Shown here: in pieces, positions 28,066 through 37,301 of the stretch
How the letters are laid out: the number at the start of each line of letters is the position of its first letter
Numbering within the stretch: position 1 is the first letter of the stretch
Assembly: GCA_019638525.1 (NCBI GenBank)
Contig: JAHBTO010000001.1
Span: 868,001 to 932,000, forward strand
Length of the DNA: 64,000 nt
Direction: 5' to 3'
Source of the DNA: Ferruginibacter sp.
Lineage (GTDB): Bacteria; Bacteroidota; Bacteroidia; Chitinophagales; Chitinophagaceae
Program-made: the position numbers and the translations under genes
The notes under the pieces: generated by a model
Database searches by the model: none
Seen by the model: the letters and a program-made list of their open reading frames with translations, nothing else
Told to the model about the DNA's origin: nothing

Positions 28066-29556
28066 ATGAGTTTACAAAGAAAAACAACCACGGGTTTTTT
28101 TTGGGTGATTGGCCACCAGGTTAGTGTACAGGCTATCAATTTTATTGTGCTTATCATTCTTTCACGTGTGCTTGTGCCTGCCGATTTTGGTATCATTGCC
28201 ATGCTGCAGGTTTTTATTTCGATAGGCATGGTGTTGCTTGATGGTGGTATGGCCTCTTCACTCATCCGCACTATTAATATTACCAATAAAGATTACTCAA
28301 CAGTATTTTACCTGAATATGATATTCAGTGTTTTTCTTTACCTGGTATTATTTTTATCAGCACCGTTAATTGCACATTTTTTTAAACAGCCTCCACTTAC
28401 TGATATCGTAAGAGTATATGGTATCATTTTTATTTTACAAGCCCTGGTAAGTGTACAAAATACAAAACTTACCAAAGAAATGAATTTTAAACTGCAACTG
28501 TATATGCAGTTACCAGCTACCATCATTGGCGCAGTGGCAGGTATATGGTTTGCCAATAATGGTTATGGCGCCTGGAGCCTGGTGTACATGAACCTAATTC
28601 GTACTACTGTTTTTATGGCACAGCACTGGATGTTCACCAACTGGAAACCTGTGTTTATCATTGATAAAGAACTGTTGCGAAAACATTTCAACTTTGGGTA
28701 TAAACTTTCCATCATCGGCATCATCAATACTATTTACAATAATATTTATGATATCATCATCGGTAAAATGTTTACACCAATCATACTGGGCTTGTATAAC
28801 CAGGCAAATACGCTCAGCATTTTCCCCGTACAGTTAATAAGCGGTGCTGTTGATAAGGTTACCTATCCTGCCTTTGCACAAATACAAAATGAAAACGAAA
28901 AGCTTAAAGTTGTATATCGTAAAGTAATGCAACAAATCATTTTCTGGATATCGCCATTGATGATGTTACTGATAATTACTGCCACACCTCTGTTTAAGAT
29001 TGTGCTTACCGATAAATGGTTGCCTGCCGTACCTTATTTTCAAATACTGTGTATTTATGCAGTCATGTATCCTTTGCAGGTGTATAATATAAATATACTG
29101 AATGTAAAAGGCCGCAGCGACCTCTTGCTTAAGATAGAGCTGGTTAAAAAATCGGTGGGCATTGCAGGCACGTTAACCGCCGCCTTTTTTGGCATTTTTC
29201 CATTATTGTGGTTTAAAGTTTTTTATGGCCTGTTTCTTTTTTATATGAACACTTTTTACAGTGGCAGGTTAATTGGTTATTCTATGAAGGAACAGATTAA
29301 AGATATTAGCCCAATCATAATTAAAAGCCTGCTGGTGATGATTGCCGCATGGGGCTTTGATTATTATTTAGGCCATAATTTTGAAATACACCCTTTAGTA
29401 AGAATTTTGATGACCAGTACCGTGTTTGCCTTATTGTATCTTTTAGTGGCATACTATGGTAAGTCAACAGCCTTAGTTGATTTTATAGATTTGGCAAAAC
29501 AAAGTAAGTTATATAAACAGGTGAGACCCATAAAATTTAATAAGGCGGACAATTAA
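28066..29556 (+). CDS. WzxC-like lipopolysaccharide/exopolysaccharide flippase (second copy)
   Basis: The 496-residue membrane protein has about 14 hydrophobic segments and the WzxC/TuaB-like start KTTTGFFWVIGHQVSVQAIN, with ILSRVLVPADFGIIAM and GLYNQANTLSIFPVQLISGAV. It would flip a lipid-linked oligosaccharide to the periplasm. It differs clearly from the flippase at 15752, implying two export routes or two merged clusters. Confidence 0.9.
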   Translation: MSLQRKTTTGFFWVIGHQVSVQAINFIVLIILSRVLVPADFGIIAMLQVFISIGMVLLDGGMASSLIRTINITNKDYSTVFYLNMIFSVFLYLVLFLSAPLIAHFFKQPPLTDIVRVYGIIFILQALVSVQNTKLTKEMNFKLQLYMQLPATIIGAVAGIWFANNGYGAWSLVYMNLIRTTVFMAQHWMFTNWKPVFIIDKELLRKHFNFGYKLSIIGIINTIYNNIYDIIIGKMFTPIILGLYNQANTLSIFPVQLISGAVDKVTYPAFAQIQNENEKLKVVYRKVMQQIIFWISPLMMLLIITATPLFKIVLTDKWLPAVPYFQILCIYAVMYPLQVYNINILNVKGRSDLLLKIELVKKSVGIAGTLTAAFFGIFPLLWFKVFYGLFLFYMNTFYSGRLIGYSMKEQIKDISPIIIKSLLVMIAAWGFDYYLGHNFEIHPLVRILMTSTVFALLYLLVAYYGKSTALVDFIDLAKQSKLYKQVRPIKFNKADN

Positions 29557-29580
29557 AAGAAAAATTATAGTGTATTTATT

Positions 29581-30678
29581 TTGACAAAAAACGTATTGAT
29601 AGTTAACGAAGGCTACAGCAGCAACCTTGGCGACCAGGCTATTAAACAAAGCATGGAAGCGCTTTTTACTGCGATGGGTTTCAATACATACTTTAGTTAT
29701 TTTACTAACCCGGCTATAAAACAACTGCCGGCATACGATTATTCAAAAATCCAAACCACGCCTGTAAAAAATAGGTTTACCGCCATCTTTAAAAACAAGG
29801 CAACTCATTTGCTTTCTTTTTTTATTTATTGCAGGTATTATTTTAACCTTTCAAAACAGGTGAAACAATGCCTTGCATTGCAGCAATACCACATGGTTGT
29901 TATTGGTGGCGGGCAGCTAATCAATTCATCAAAAAGCAATCGTGTAAGTTTTTTTGCAATAGCATTGCATGTATGGGCTAAGGTTATCAAAAAAATGAAT
30001 ATACCTTTTTACATTGCCGGTGTAGGTGCTGCTGGTGAATTTCATACCATTGAAAAAATTCTTTATAACAGAGCGCTACAATATGCAAGCAACATATGGG
30101 TAAGGGATAATTTCTCCGGGCAAAGTATATTAAAGAATTTTAAGCTGCAGGCAAACCTTGCTCCTGATATGGCGTTTTTTAACCAGAATCCTTTAGCAAA
30201 TTACCAAAAAGACAACACAGCATTAATAGGCATTTACGGCTACGATGAATACAAAAAAGTTTTTGGTATGGCAGGTAAAAGCAGGGATATGTATTTTGCC
30301 CAATGGAAAAAGATTATTGACCGATATACCAATATGAGGTTAAAGGTTATCTTATTTTATACAACTGAAACCGATGCTGCAGAAGCATACTTGTTTCAGC
30401 AATACCTGCAAACACAAAATGTGCAAATACCGGTGGCTGCTATCACAAGCTTAAAAGATTTGAATTCAATTTTTGAAAAAGCAGCCTATGTATATGCAGC
30501 CCGTATGCATGCACTGATATTGGCGTATAAAAAAAATTGCAGGGTAGAGGCGTTTGAAATTTCTCAAAAACTTATATCGTTTACCGAAGAATATATTGCA
30601 TCGGGCAGGCAGCCCGAAATCATAAGCAGGCAATTATACGATACTTTTGCTGCATATTTTAAAAAGGAATGCATTTGA
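29581..30678 (+). CDS. Polysaccharide pyruvyltransferase family protein (TTG start)
   Basis: The 365-residue protein opens TKNVLIVNEGYSSNLGDQAI, with the NLGDQA motif of the CsaB/WcaK pyruvyltransferase family. Later it has MVVIGGGQLIN, NIPFYIAGVGAAGE and AAYVYAARMHALILAYKKN, the family C-terminal R-M-H block. TTG at 29581 is the only sensible start. The family adds ketal pyruvate to sugars, although members in such loci can instead act as glycosyltransferases. Confidence 0.85.
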   Translation: MTKNVLIVNEGYSSNLGDQAIKQSMEALFTAMGFNTYFSYFTNPAIKQLPAYDYSKIQTTPVKNRFTAIFKNKATHLLSFFIYCRYYFNLSKQVKQCLALQQYHMVVIGGGQLINSSKSNRVSFFAIALHVWAKVIKKMNIPFYIAGVGAAGEFHTIEKILYNRALQYASNIWVRDNFSGQSILKNFKLQANLAPDMAFFNQNPLANYQKDNTALIGIYGYDEYKKVFGMAGKSRDMYFAQWKKIIDRYTNMRLKVILFYTTETDAAEAYLFQQYLQTQNVQIPVAAITSLKDLNSIFEKAAYVYAARMHALILAYKKNCRVEAFEISQKLISFTEEYIASGRQPEIISRQLYDTFAAYFKKECI

Positions 30679-30715
30679 AAAATTTTAAAAAAAGGCAGCG
30701 GCCTATAAATGTTTT

Positions 30716-31786
30716 ATGAAGATATTACATGTTATTGACGGGTTGGGCAGGGGCGGTGCCGAAAGTTTGCTTATCAATAGCATTAAGCTTTCGCCTGCCG
30801 ATGAGCATATAGTTGTTTGCCTTTCTCATTTATACGAATTTGATTCTGCATTAAAAAAACTATTTACACATTATACAGTTACGGTTAATAATAAATTACG
30901 TATTCCAGGCGCTGTTTTCAGCATTCGTAAAATCATCAACAGGCATAAGCCGGATTTAGTTCATGCACATCTGCCCCTATCGGGTATCATTACAAAACTT
31001 GCTGCACCAAAACATATTCCTTTATTTTATTCCATACATTCCCAATACAGTTTTTGTTATTTTAATAAAAACAGGCTATTAAAGATGATGGAGAAATTTA
31101 CAGCAAGGCCATATCATCATCTCATAGGTGTTTCCAAAACGGCGGTTGATGATTATGTAAAGTATATTACAAACAGCGGCACCACGGATGTATTGTACAA
31201 TTTTGCAGCAGGTAATTTTTTTAATGCACAGCAAGGTAATCCATACAAACCGGGCCAAACCCTGCGATGTATGGCTGTGGGGCATTTGAAGTACGAAAAA
31301 AATTACGAGTACATGCTGGCTCAAATGGCAATGCTTAAACAGCTTCCTGTAACATTGGATATTTATGGCGATGGAGTTGATGCCGATAAATTGAAAAAGA
31401 TGAAAACAAGTTTTCAGCTTTCTGCTGTGGAATTTAAAGGCAAGGCGGCAAATGTAGATGAATTGATGAATCAATACCATGTTTTTATTTCCTGTTCGGC
31501 TTCCGAAGGTTTTGGCATTGCACCGGTTGAAGCAATGGCTGCAAGGCTACCTGTGATAGTTTCATCTATACCGGTTTTTAAAGAGTTAATAGATGGGGTA
31601 GGTTTGTTTGTACAGGTAAATGATGGTGAACCGGGAGAAAGTTTGAAGACAGTTTTAGAAAAAATAGTATCAGGCCAAATTAACATTAACAGTAATATCG
31701 AGCCTGCCTACAACAGGGCAAAACAAATTGCATGGCCCAATAATTATATCCAAAAACTAAAAAATATTTATGAAAAATACCTGTAG
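30716..31786 (+). CDS. GT4-type glycosyltransferase
   Basis: The 356-residue GT-B protein starts MKILHVIDGLGRGGAESLL, with HAHLPLSGIITKL, LDIYGDGVDADKL and SASEGFGIAPVEAMAARLPVIVS. These are standard family 4 elements, including the E-x7-E-type donor site. Donor and linkage are unknown. It precedes the second asnB gene by 65 bases. Confidence 0.88.
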   Translation: MKILHVIDGLGRGGAESLLINSIKLSPADEHIVVCLSHLYEFDSALKKLFTHYTVTVNNKLRIPGAVFSIRKIINRHKPDLVHAHLPLSGIITKLAAPKHIPLFYSIHSQYSFCYFNKNRLLKMMEKFTARPYHHLIGVSKTAVDDYVKYITNSGTTDVLYNFAAGNFFNAQQGNPYKPGQTLRCMAVGHLKYEKNYEYMLAQMAMLKQLPVTLDIYGDGVDADKLKKMKTSFQLSAVEFKGKAANVDELMNQYHVFISCSASEGFGIAPVEAMAARLPVIVSSIPVFKELIDGVGLFVQVNDGEPGESLKTVLEKIVSGQININSNIEPAYNRAKQIAWPNNYIQKLKNIYEKYL

Positions 31787-31851
31787 CATTTATATAAACG
31801 ATGTGCAGGTATTGCGTTAATTTTATTTTTTTATAAGTTTAAAAAACAAGT

Positions 31852-33762
31852 ATGTGTGGTATTTCAGGTTTTGTAGATTTTAATAAAAAATCCGGTAAAA
31901 ACATTTTAGAAAAAATGAACCGTACCCTTCATCACCGGGGCCCCGATGGTGAAGGCTATGGTATATTTGAAACCGATACTTCCATTACCGGCCTTGGCCA
32001 CCGGCGCCTGAGCATCATCGACCTGTCGGAAGGTGGCAGTCAGCCAAAAACATATAAAGGGCTGCACATAACTTTTAATGGCGAGATTTATAATTATGCA
32101 GAGATAAAAAACAGCCTCGTATCAAAAGGCCATACATTTAACAGCCATAGCGATACCGAAGTGATTTTGCATGCCTACGAAGAATGGGGGCCGGCTGCTT
32201 TACAACAGTTCATCGGCATGTTTGCTTTTGTAATTTATGATGAAACCAATAAAAAAATTTTTGCCTGCCGTGACAGGGCCGGAGTAAAACCTTTTTTTTA
32301 TTACTATAAAGATGGCTTATTTCTATTTGCATCAGAGTTAAAAGCATTGTTGCAACACCCGGGCTTTACAAAAGAAATTAATACCGATGCAGTAGCTGCA
32401 TTTTTACAATTTGGTTATGTGCCCACACCAAACTGCATCTTTAACGATACGCATAAACTAAAGCCGGGGCATTATCTTTTACTCAACCTGCAAACAAAAG
32501 CAATTGAAACAACCCGGTACTGGAATGTGTATGATGCCTACAACAAACCCGAATTAAAAATTAGCCTGCCCGATGCCATCAGCGAAGCAGAAAAACTACT
32601 TACAAGCGCTTTTCAATACCGTATGGTTAGCGATGTGCCGGTAGGGGTTTTTTTAAGTGGTGGATACGATAGTAGTTGCGTTACCGCCATCCTGCAAAAA
32701 AACAATACCGAAAAAATAAAAACATTTACCATTGGCGTACCCGATGTGGGCTTAAACGAAGCCCCTTTTGCAAAAGAGATAGCGGCACACCTGGGTACCG
32801 ATCATACTGAATATTATTGCACACAAAAAGAAGCATTAGAGATTGTGCCGCAACTTCCATTCTTTTATGATGAACCCTTTGCCGATAGCAGCGCCATACC
32901 TACCACGCTGGTAAGCCGTATTGCTAGGGAAAAAGTTACCGTTGCCTTATCGGCCGATGCAGGCGATGAAATTTTTGCCGGTTACAACCGCTATGATTAC
33001 ATGGTAAAATATGGCAACTCCATAAAAAAAGTGCCGGGTTTTATGCGTAGGGCAACAGCTGCGTTAATGGATATAGTACCTGCCGATAAGATACCTGTGC
33101 TGAATAAAAAATATTTATTTCATAGCCGTTACGAAAAAGTGAAATCATTATTGAAAGAACCATCGGCAAAAAATATTTTAATGAGCCTTACCAGGCAGAT
33201 GGGAGGACGGGATTTAACCAACCTGTTTATTGATGAATTTAAAAACATGCCATCGTATTTCGATAGCAGCGACCTGTCGTCGGAAAGATATTCTGTTTTA
33301 TCGTACATGATGGCAATAGATTATCAAACATATTTATTAGATGATATTTTACAAAAAGTTGACCGGGCAGGCATGAGCGTTAGCCTCGAAGGCAGGGAAC
33401 CTTTTTTAGATCATCGAATTATTGAATGGGCGGCACAATTGCCACTTGATTACAAATACAATAAAGGAAATAAAAAGTTTATCCTTAAAGAGATTGTTCA
33501 CAAATATATTCCGGCAACAATGATGGACAGGCCAAAGATGGGCTTTGGCATACCTATTGCCAACTGGCTGCAAAATAACCTGAAACCTTTTGTTGATTTA
33601 TATTTTGATGAACAGTTTATAAGCAGGCAAAATATTTTTAATAACGATGAGATACAAAAGATAAAAAAATCTTTTTACGAAGGTAAGGTTGAAAGAGCTG
33701 AAAAAATATGGTATATACTCATGTTCCAGATGTGGTACGATAAGTGGATAATCAATAATTAA
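31852..33762 (+). CDS. asnB: AsnB-type glutamine amidotransferase (second copy)
   Basis: The 636-residue protein starts MCGISGFVDF with catalytic Cys2, has LHHRGPDGEGYG and FNGEIYNYAEI, the PP-loop SGGYDSS, and LSADAGDEIFAGYNRYD. It is closer to canonical AsnB than the copy at 17216, with which it shares the full domain plan but not high identity. A role in glycan amidation is inferred from its place between glycosyltransferase genes. Confidence 0.92.
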   Translation: MCGISGFVDFNKKSGKNILEKMNRTLHHRGPDGEGYGIFETDTSITGLGHRRLSIIDLSEGGSQPKTYKGLHITFNGEIYNYAEIKNSLVSKGHTFNSHSDTEVILHAYEEWGPAALQQFIGMFAFVIYDETNKKIFACRDRAGVKPFFYYYKDGLFLFASELKALLQHPGFTKEINTDAVAAFLQFGYVPTPNCIFNDTHKLKPGHYLLLNLQTKAIETTRYWNVYDAYNKPELKISLPDAISEAEKLLTSAFQYRMVSDVPVGVFLSGGYDSSCVTAILQKNNTEKIKTFTIGVPDVGLNEAPFAKEIAAHLGTDHTEYYCTQKEALEIVPQLPFFYDEPFADSSAIPTTLVSRIAREKVTVALSADAGDEIFAGYNRYDYMVKYGNSIKKVPGFMRRATAALMDIVPADKIPVLNKKYLFHSRYEKVKSLLKEPSAKNILMSLTRQMGGRDLTNLFIDEFKNMPSYFDSSDLSSERYSVLSYMMAIDYQTYLLDDILQKVDRAGMSVSLEGREPFLDHRIIEWAAQLPLDYKYNKGNKKFILKEIVHKYIPATMMDRPKMGFGIPIANWLQNNLKPFVDLYFDEQFISRQNIFNNDEIQKIKKSFYEGKVERAEKIWYILMFQMWYDKWIINN

Positions 33763-33765
33763 TAC

Positions 33766-35010
33766 ATGCCCGGCAACGAACAAAAAAAAATATTATTCAT
33801 CTCTTACGACGGGATGACCGATCCGCTTGGGCAAAGCCAGGTAATACCTTATTTGAAGGGATTAAGTAAAGCAGGGTATTCAATATTTTTATTGAGTTGT
33901 GAAAAGAAAGAAGTATTTGAGCAAAACAGGCAAACCATTCAGCAGTTGCTTGATGCCGATGATATAAAATGGATACCGCTCAGCTACACCAAAAAACCTC
34001 CCGTGGCCTCAACCATGCTTGATGTTTTTAAGTTAAAAAAAGCGGCACAAAAAATTCATCGAGAAAATAAAATAGATATGGTGCATACAAGACCGGGCAT
34101 ACCGGCATTGGTGGGCTTGTGGATGAAAAAGAAAATGGGTTTAAAATTTTTAAATGATATTCGTGAGTTTTATGCCGATAGCCGAGTGGATGGTGGGATG
34201 TGGAATACAAAAACCCCGGTGTATCGTTCCATTTATGATTATTTTAAACGAAAAGAAGCAGAAGCGGTACGCATTAATGATGGCATCGTTTGCCTTACAT
34301 ACGCAGCCGAAAACATAATACGGGATTGGAAAGAATACAATGCAGCCATACCCATGGAAGTGATACCTTGTAGTGTAGATATGAACTTATTTAACCCGGC
34401 AACAATTACTGAAAATGAAAAAATAAAACTAAAAGCCGAATTAAATATAAAAGAAAACGATTTGCTGGTTAGTTATCTTGGTTCTATTGGTGGATGGTAC
34501 CTTACCGATGAAATGATGCAGTTTTGCAAAATACTTATCTCCAGAATACCGGCTGTAAAATTATTATTCATATCGCCGCACCGGCATGATGAGATTACAT
34601 CTTTAGCTGAAAAATACGGGATACCTGCCGAAAAGATAATGATGAAAAAGGCAAACAGGTTACAAGTGCCGCTTCTTTTATCACTAAGCTGGTATTCAGT
34701 TTTTTTTATCAAACCTTGTTATTCAAAACAATCCTCATCGCCAACAAAACATGGCGAAATAATGGCAATGGGAATACCGTTAATTACCAATAGTGGCGTG
34801 GGCGATGTGGAAATGATTGTAGAAAAATACCAATCGGGTATAGTGCTAAAAAGTTTTACCGACCAGGATTACAACAATGCTATTGATGATATGCAAGTAA
34901 CTGGCATTAATCAATCCAACAAAATACGGGAGGCAGCAAAAGAATTTTATGCGCTGGAAACAGCTATTGAAAAATATATCCGCATTTACAAACGTATATT
35001 GCAACAATAA
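33766..35010 (+). CDS. GT4-like glycosyltransferase
   Basis: The 414-residue GT-B protein starts three bases after the asnB stop. It has ILFISYDGMTDPLGQSQVIPYL, the N-terminal block of a Bacteroidota family of glycosyltransferases, DMVHTRPGIPALVGLWM, VIPCSVDMNLFNP and SSPTKHGEIMAMGIPLITN near the C-terminus. The donor is unknown. The UDP-galactopyranose mutase gene follows 14 bases later. Confidence 0.85.
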   Translation: MPGNEQKKILFISYDGMTDPLGQSQVIPYLKGLSKAGYSIFLLSCEKKEVFEQNRQTIQQLLDADDIKWIPLSYTKKPPVASTMLDVFKLKKAAQKIHRENKIDMVHTRPGIPALVGLWMKKKMGLKFLNDIREFYADSRVDGGMWNTKTPVYRSIYDYFKRKEAEAVRINDGIVCLTYAAENIIRDWKEYNAAIPMEVIPCSVDMNLFNPATITENEKIKLKAELNIKENDLLVSYLGSIGGWYLTDEMMQFCKILISRIPAVKLLFISPHRHDEITSLAEKYGIPAEKIMMKKANRLQVPLLLSLSWYSVFFIKPCYSKQSSSPTKHGEIMAMGIPLITNSGVGDVEMIVEKYQSGIVLKSFTDQDYNNAIDDMQVTGINQSNKIREAAKEFYALETAIEKYIRIYKRILQQ

Positions 35011-35024
35011 TTTTTTTAACCGGT

Positions 35025-36191
35025 ATGAATAAAAAATATTTGATAATAGGTGCAGGTTTTTCGGGTGCAGTGCTGGCAAACCAGTTGGTATGTAATAGCA
35101 ATTGTATCATTGATATATGGGACGAAAGAGATCATATCGGCGGCAACTGCCATACAAAACGGGATGAGCAAACCGGCATTATGGTGCATGAATATGGGCC
35201 ACATATTTTTAATACCGATAAAAAAGAGATTTGGGATTTTGTAAACAGCTTTGGCGAATTCAGGCCATACGTACACAGGGTAAAAGCAATGAGCAATGGC
35301 AAAATATATTCTTTGCCTGTAAACCTGCATACCATCAACCAATTATTCGGAAAATCTTTCACACCGGCACAGGCAAAAGATTTTTTAAAATCAATGGCAG
35401 ATGCTTCCATAACCCATCCCCAAAATTTTGAAGAGCAGGCGCTGCATTTCATTGGTAAAGAATTGTACCATGCATTTTTTTATGGCTATACAAAAAAGCA
35501 ATGGGGTTGCGAGCCTACTGAGTTACCTGCATCTATTTTAAAACGCATACCGGTACGGTTTAATTACGATGATAATTATCACAATAATATTTTTACCGGC
35601 ATACCTGTTGATGGTTATTCTTCTGTTATTCAAAAAATGATGGAACATAAAAACATACAGGTTACGCTTAATAAGAAATTTGAGCCTGGTATGGACATCA
35701 GCGGTTACGACCATATATTTTATACCGGCCCTTTAGATGCCTGGTTTAATTACAAGCATGGCCGCCTAGGCTACCGTACTGTTACATTCGAAAAATTTTA
35801 TGCCGATGGTGATTACCAGGGAACAGCACAAATGAATTATTGTGATGTAGATGTACCCTACACCCGTATTACCGAACACAAACATTTTGCCAACTGGGAG
35901 CAACACGATAAAACCATTTATTTTAAAGAGTTTAGTAAAGAAACAGAACCATCAGATATACCCTATTATCCTAAAAGGCTCGAGAAAGATAAAGTTCTTT
36001 TAATGCAATACCGCAATGATGCCGAAGCCCTGCAAGGTGTTTCTTTCTTAGGCCGTTTGGCCACTTACAGGTATATGGATATGCACCATGTAATTGGCGA
36101 AGCGCTTAATTTTTCAAATGCTTTTTTACATGCAATAAAGTCCGGAAACAGGCCCCCCGTATTTTCCAATACCGAAGAACAGCCCAAATAA
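35025..36191 (+). CDS. glf: UDP-galactopyranose mutase
   Basis: The 388-residue flavoprotein interconverts UDP-galactopyranose and UDP-galactofuranose. It has the FAD-binding YLIIGAGFSGAVLA at the N-terminus, DERDHIGGNCHT, EYGPHIFNTD, LPVNLHTINQLFG, GYTKKQWG and the late MQYRNDAEALQG block. This implies a galactofuranose residue in the glycan; the GT2 gene behind it is the obvious candidate transferase. Confidence 0.97.
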   Translation: MNKKYLIIGAGFSGAVLANQLVCNSNCIIDIWDERDHIGGNCHTKRDEQTGIMVHEYGPHIFNTDKKEIWDFVNSFGEFRPYVHRVKAMSNGKIYSLPVNLHTINQLFGKSFTPAQAKDFLKSMADASITHPQNFEEQALHFIGKELYHAFFYGYTKKQWGCEPTELPASILKRIPVRFNYDDNYHNNIFTGIPVDGYSSVIQKMMEHKNIQVTLNKKFEPGMDISGYDHIFYTGPLDAWFNYKHGRLGYRTVTFEKFYADGDYQGTAQMNYCDVDVPYTRITEHKHFANWEQHDKTIYFKEFSKETEPSDIPYYPKRLEKDKVLLMQYRNDAEALQGVSFLGRLATYRYMDMHHVIGEALNFSNAFLHAIKSGNRPPVFSNTEEQPK

Positions 36192-36273
36192 TTTATCCCT
36201 AATACAATAAGTTAATAAACACAGCGTTATAGTTTGGTCCAGTATATTCTTTTAAAAACCAAACACCATTCCT

Positions 36274-37275
36274 ATGGAAAAGGTAATTGCTGTGGTTGTT
36301 ACATACAACCGTAAGGCACTGCTTTCTGAATGTATAACTGCTTTACGTAATCAAAGTCGCCCGTTAGATGCCATTCTTGTAGTTAACAATGGCAGTACCG
36401 ATGGTACTGATGAATGGCTTGCAAAGCAAGAAGACTTATTTTTTATCAATCAAAATAATACCGGTTCAAGTGGAGGTTTTAGCACCGGCATAAACTGGGC
36501 TTATGAAAATAATTATGCCTGGATTTGGTGTATGGATGACGACGGATACCCCAAAGAGGATGCCCTGGAAAATTTGCTGGCAGCAGATGATGGTTGCCTG
36601 CGCCTGCTTAATTGTGCGGTTATTGATAAGGAAGATAAAAAATCGTTTGTATGGAAAACACAACAATACAAATCGCTGGATGAAGTTGATTGCAATATCA
36701 TACATGGTATAGGCCATCCATTTAATGGCACCTTACTGCACCGCCGTATTATTGAAAGGGTGGGTGTACCAAAGCCAAAATATTTTTTATGGGGCGATGA
36801 AACAGAATATTATTACCGCATTGTAAGGCGCAACGAAATACCTGTTTGTACAGTGGCTAACAGTATACATTATCATCCTTCTACTGCATTCTCGATAAAG
36901 AAAGACTGGGATTACGCTTCGGGCTGGAAAATGTATTACTATATACGAAACAGGTTTCACATTCACCAGGTGAAGTTTAATAATAAACTGGTTGCATTAT
37001 TACATTACTGTTGTTTTCTTATAGCCTTCACCGGTGTAGTGTTGCTTTTTCAAAAAACCGACAAGTTTAAAAAACTTAGTTTCATCATTTGGCCGGTGGC
37101 CGATGCATTTAATAGTAATTTTGATGCTACTCCACCATCAATATTAGCAAAATTAAAATCCGGTGAAACTATTTCACTTACAAACTCAGTAAACAGTTAT
37201 ATTAAAAATACCTGGCAAAATATTTTAGCGCCTTTCTCAACTACCCGTTCAGCAGAAAGGCCTGTAAACGCATAA
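36274..37275 (+). CDS. GT2 glycosyltransferase, candidate galactofuranosyltransferase
   Basis: The 333-residue GT-A protein has VVVTYNRKALLSECI, VVNNGSTDGTDEWL and the metal-binding WCMDDDGYP (Asp88-90), followed by FLWGDETEYYYRI and YHPSTAF, which resemble the acceptor and catalytic blocks of GlfT1/rhamnosyl-type family 2 enzymes. The gene lies 82 bases after glf, so transfer of galactofuranose is the simplest proposal, but the donor cannot be proven from sequence. It ends 26 bases from a convergent membrane-protein gene. Confidence 0.85.
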   Translation: MEKVIAVVVTYNRKALLSECITALRNQSRPLDAILVVNNGSTDGTDEWLAKQEDLFFINQNNTGSSGGFSTGINWAYENNYAWIWCMDDDGYPKEDALENLLAADDGCLRLLNCAVIDKEDKKSFVWKTQQYKSLDEVDCNIIHGIGHPFNGTLLHRRIIERVGVPKPKYFLWGDETEYYYRIVRRNEIPVCTVANSIHYHPSTAFSIKKDWDYASGWKMYYYIRNRFHIHQVKFNNKLVALLHYCCFLIAFTGVVLLFQKTDKFKKLSFIIWPVADAFNSNFDATPPSILAKLKSGETISLTNSVNSYIKNTWQNILAPFSTTRSAERPVNA

Positions 37276-37301
37276 TGGTTTATTGTTAACCCCCTTTGAA
37301 A

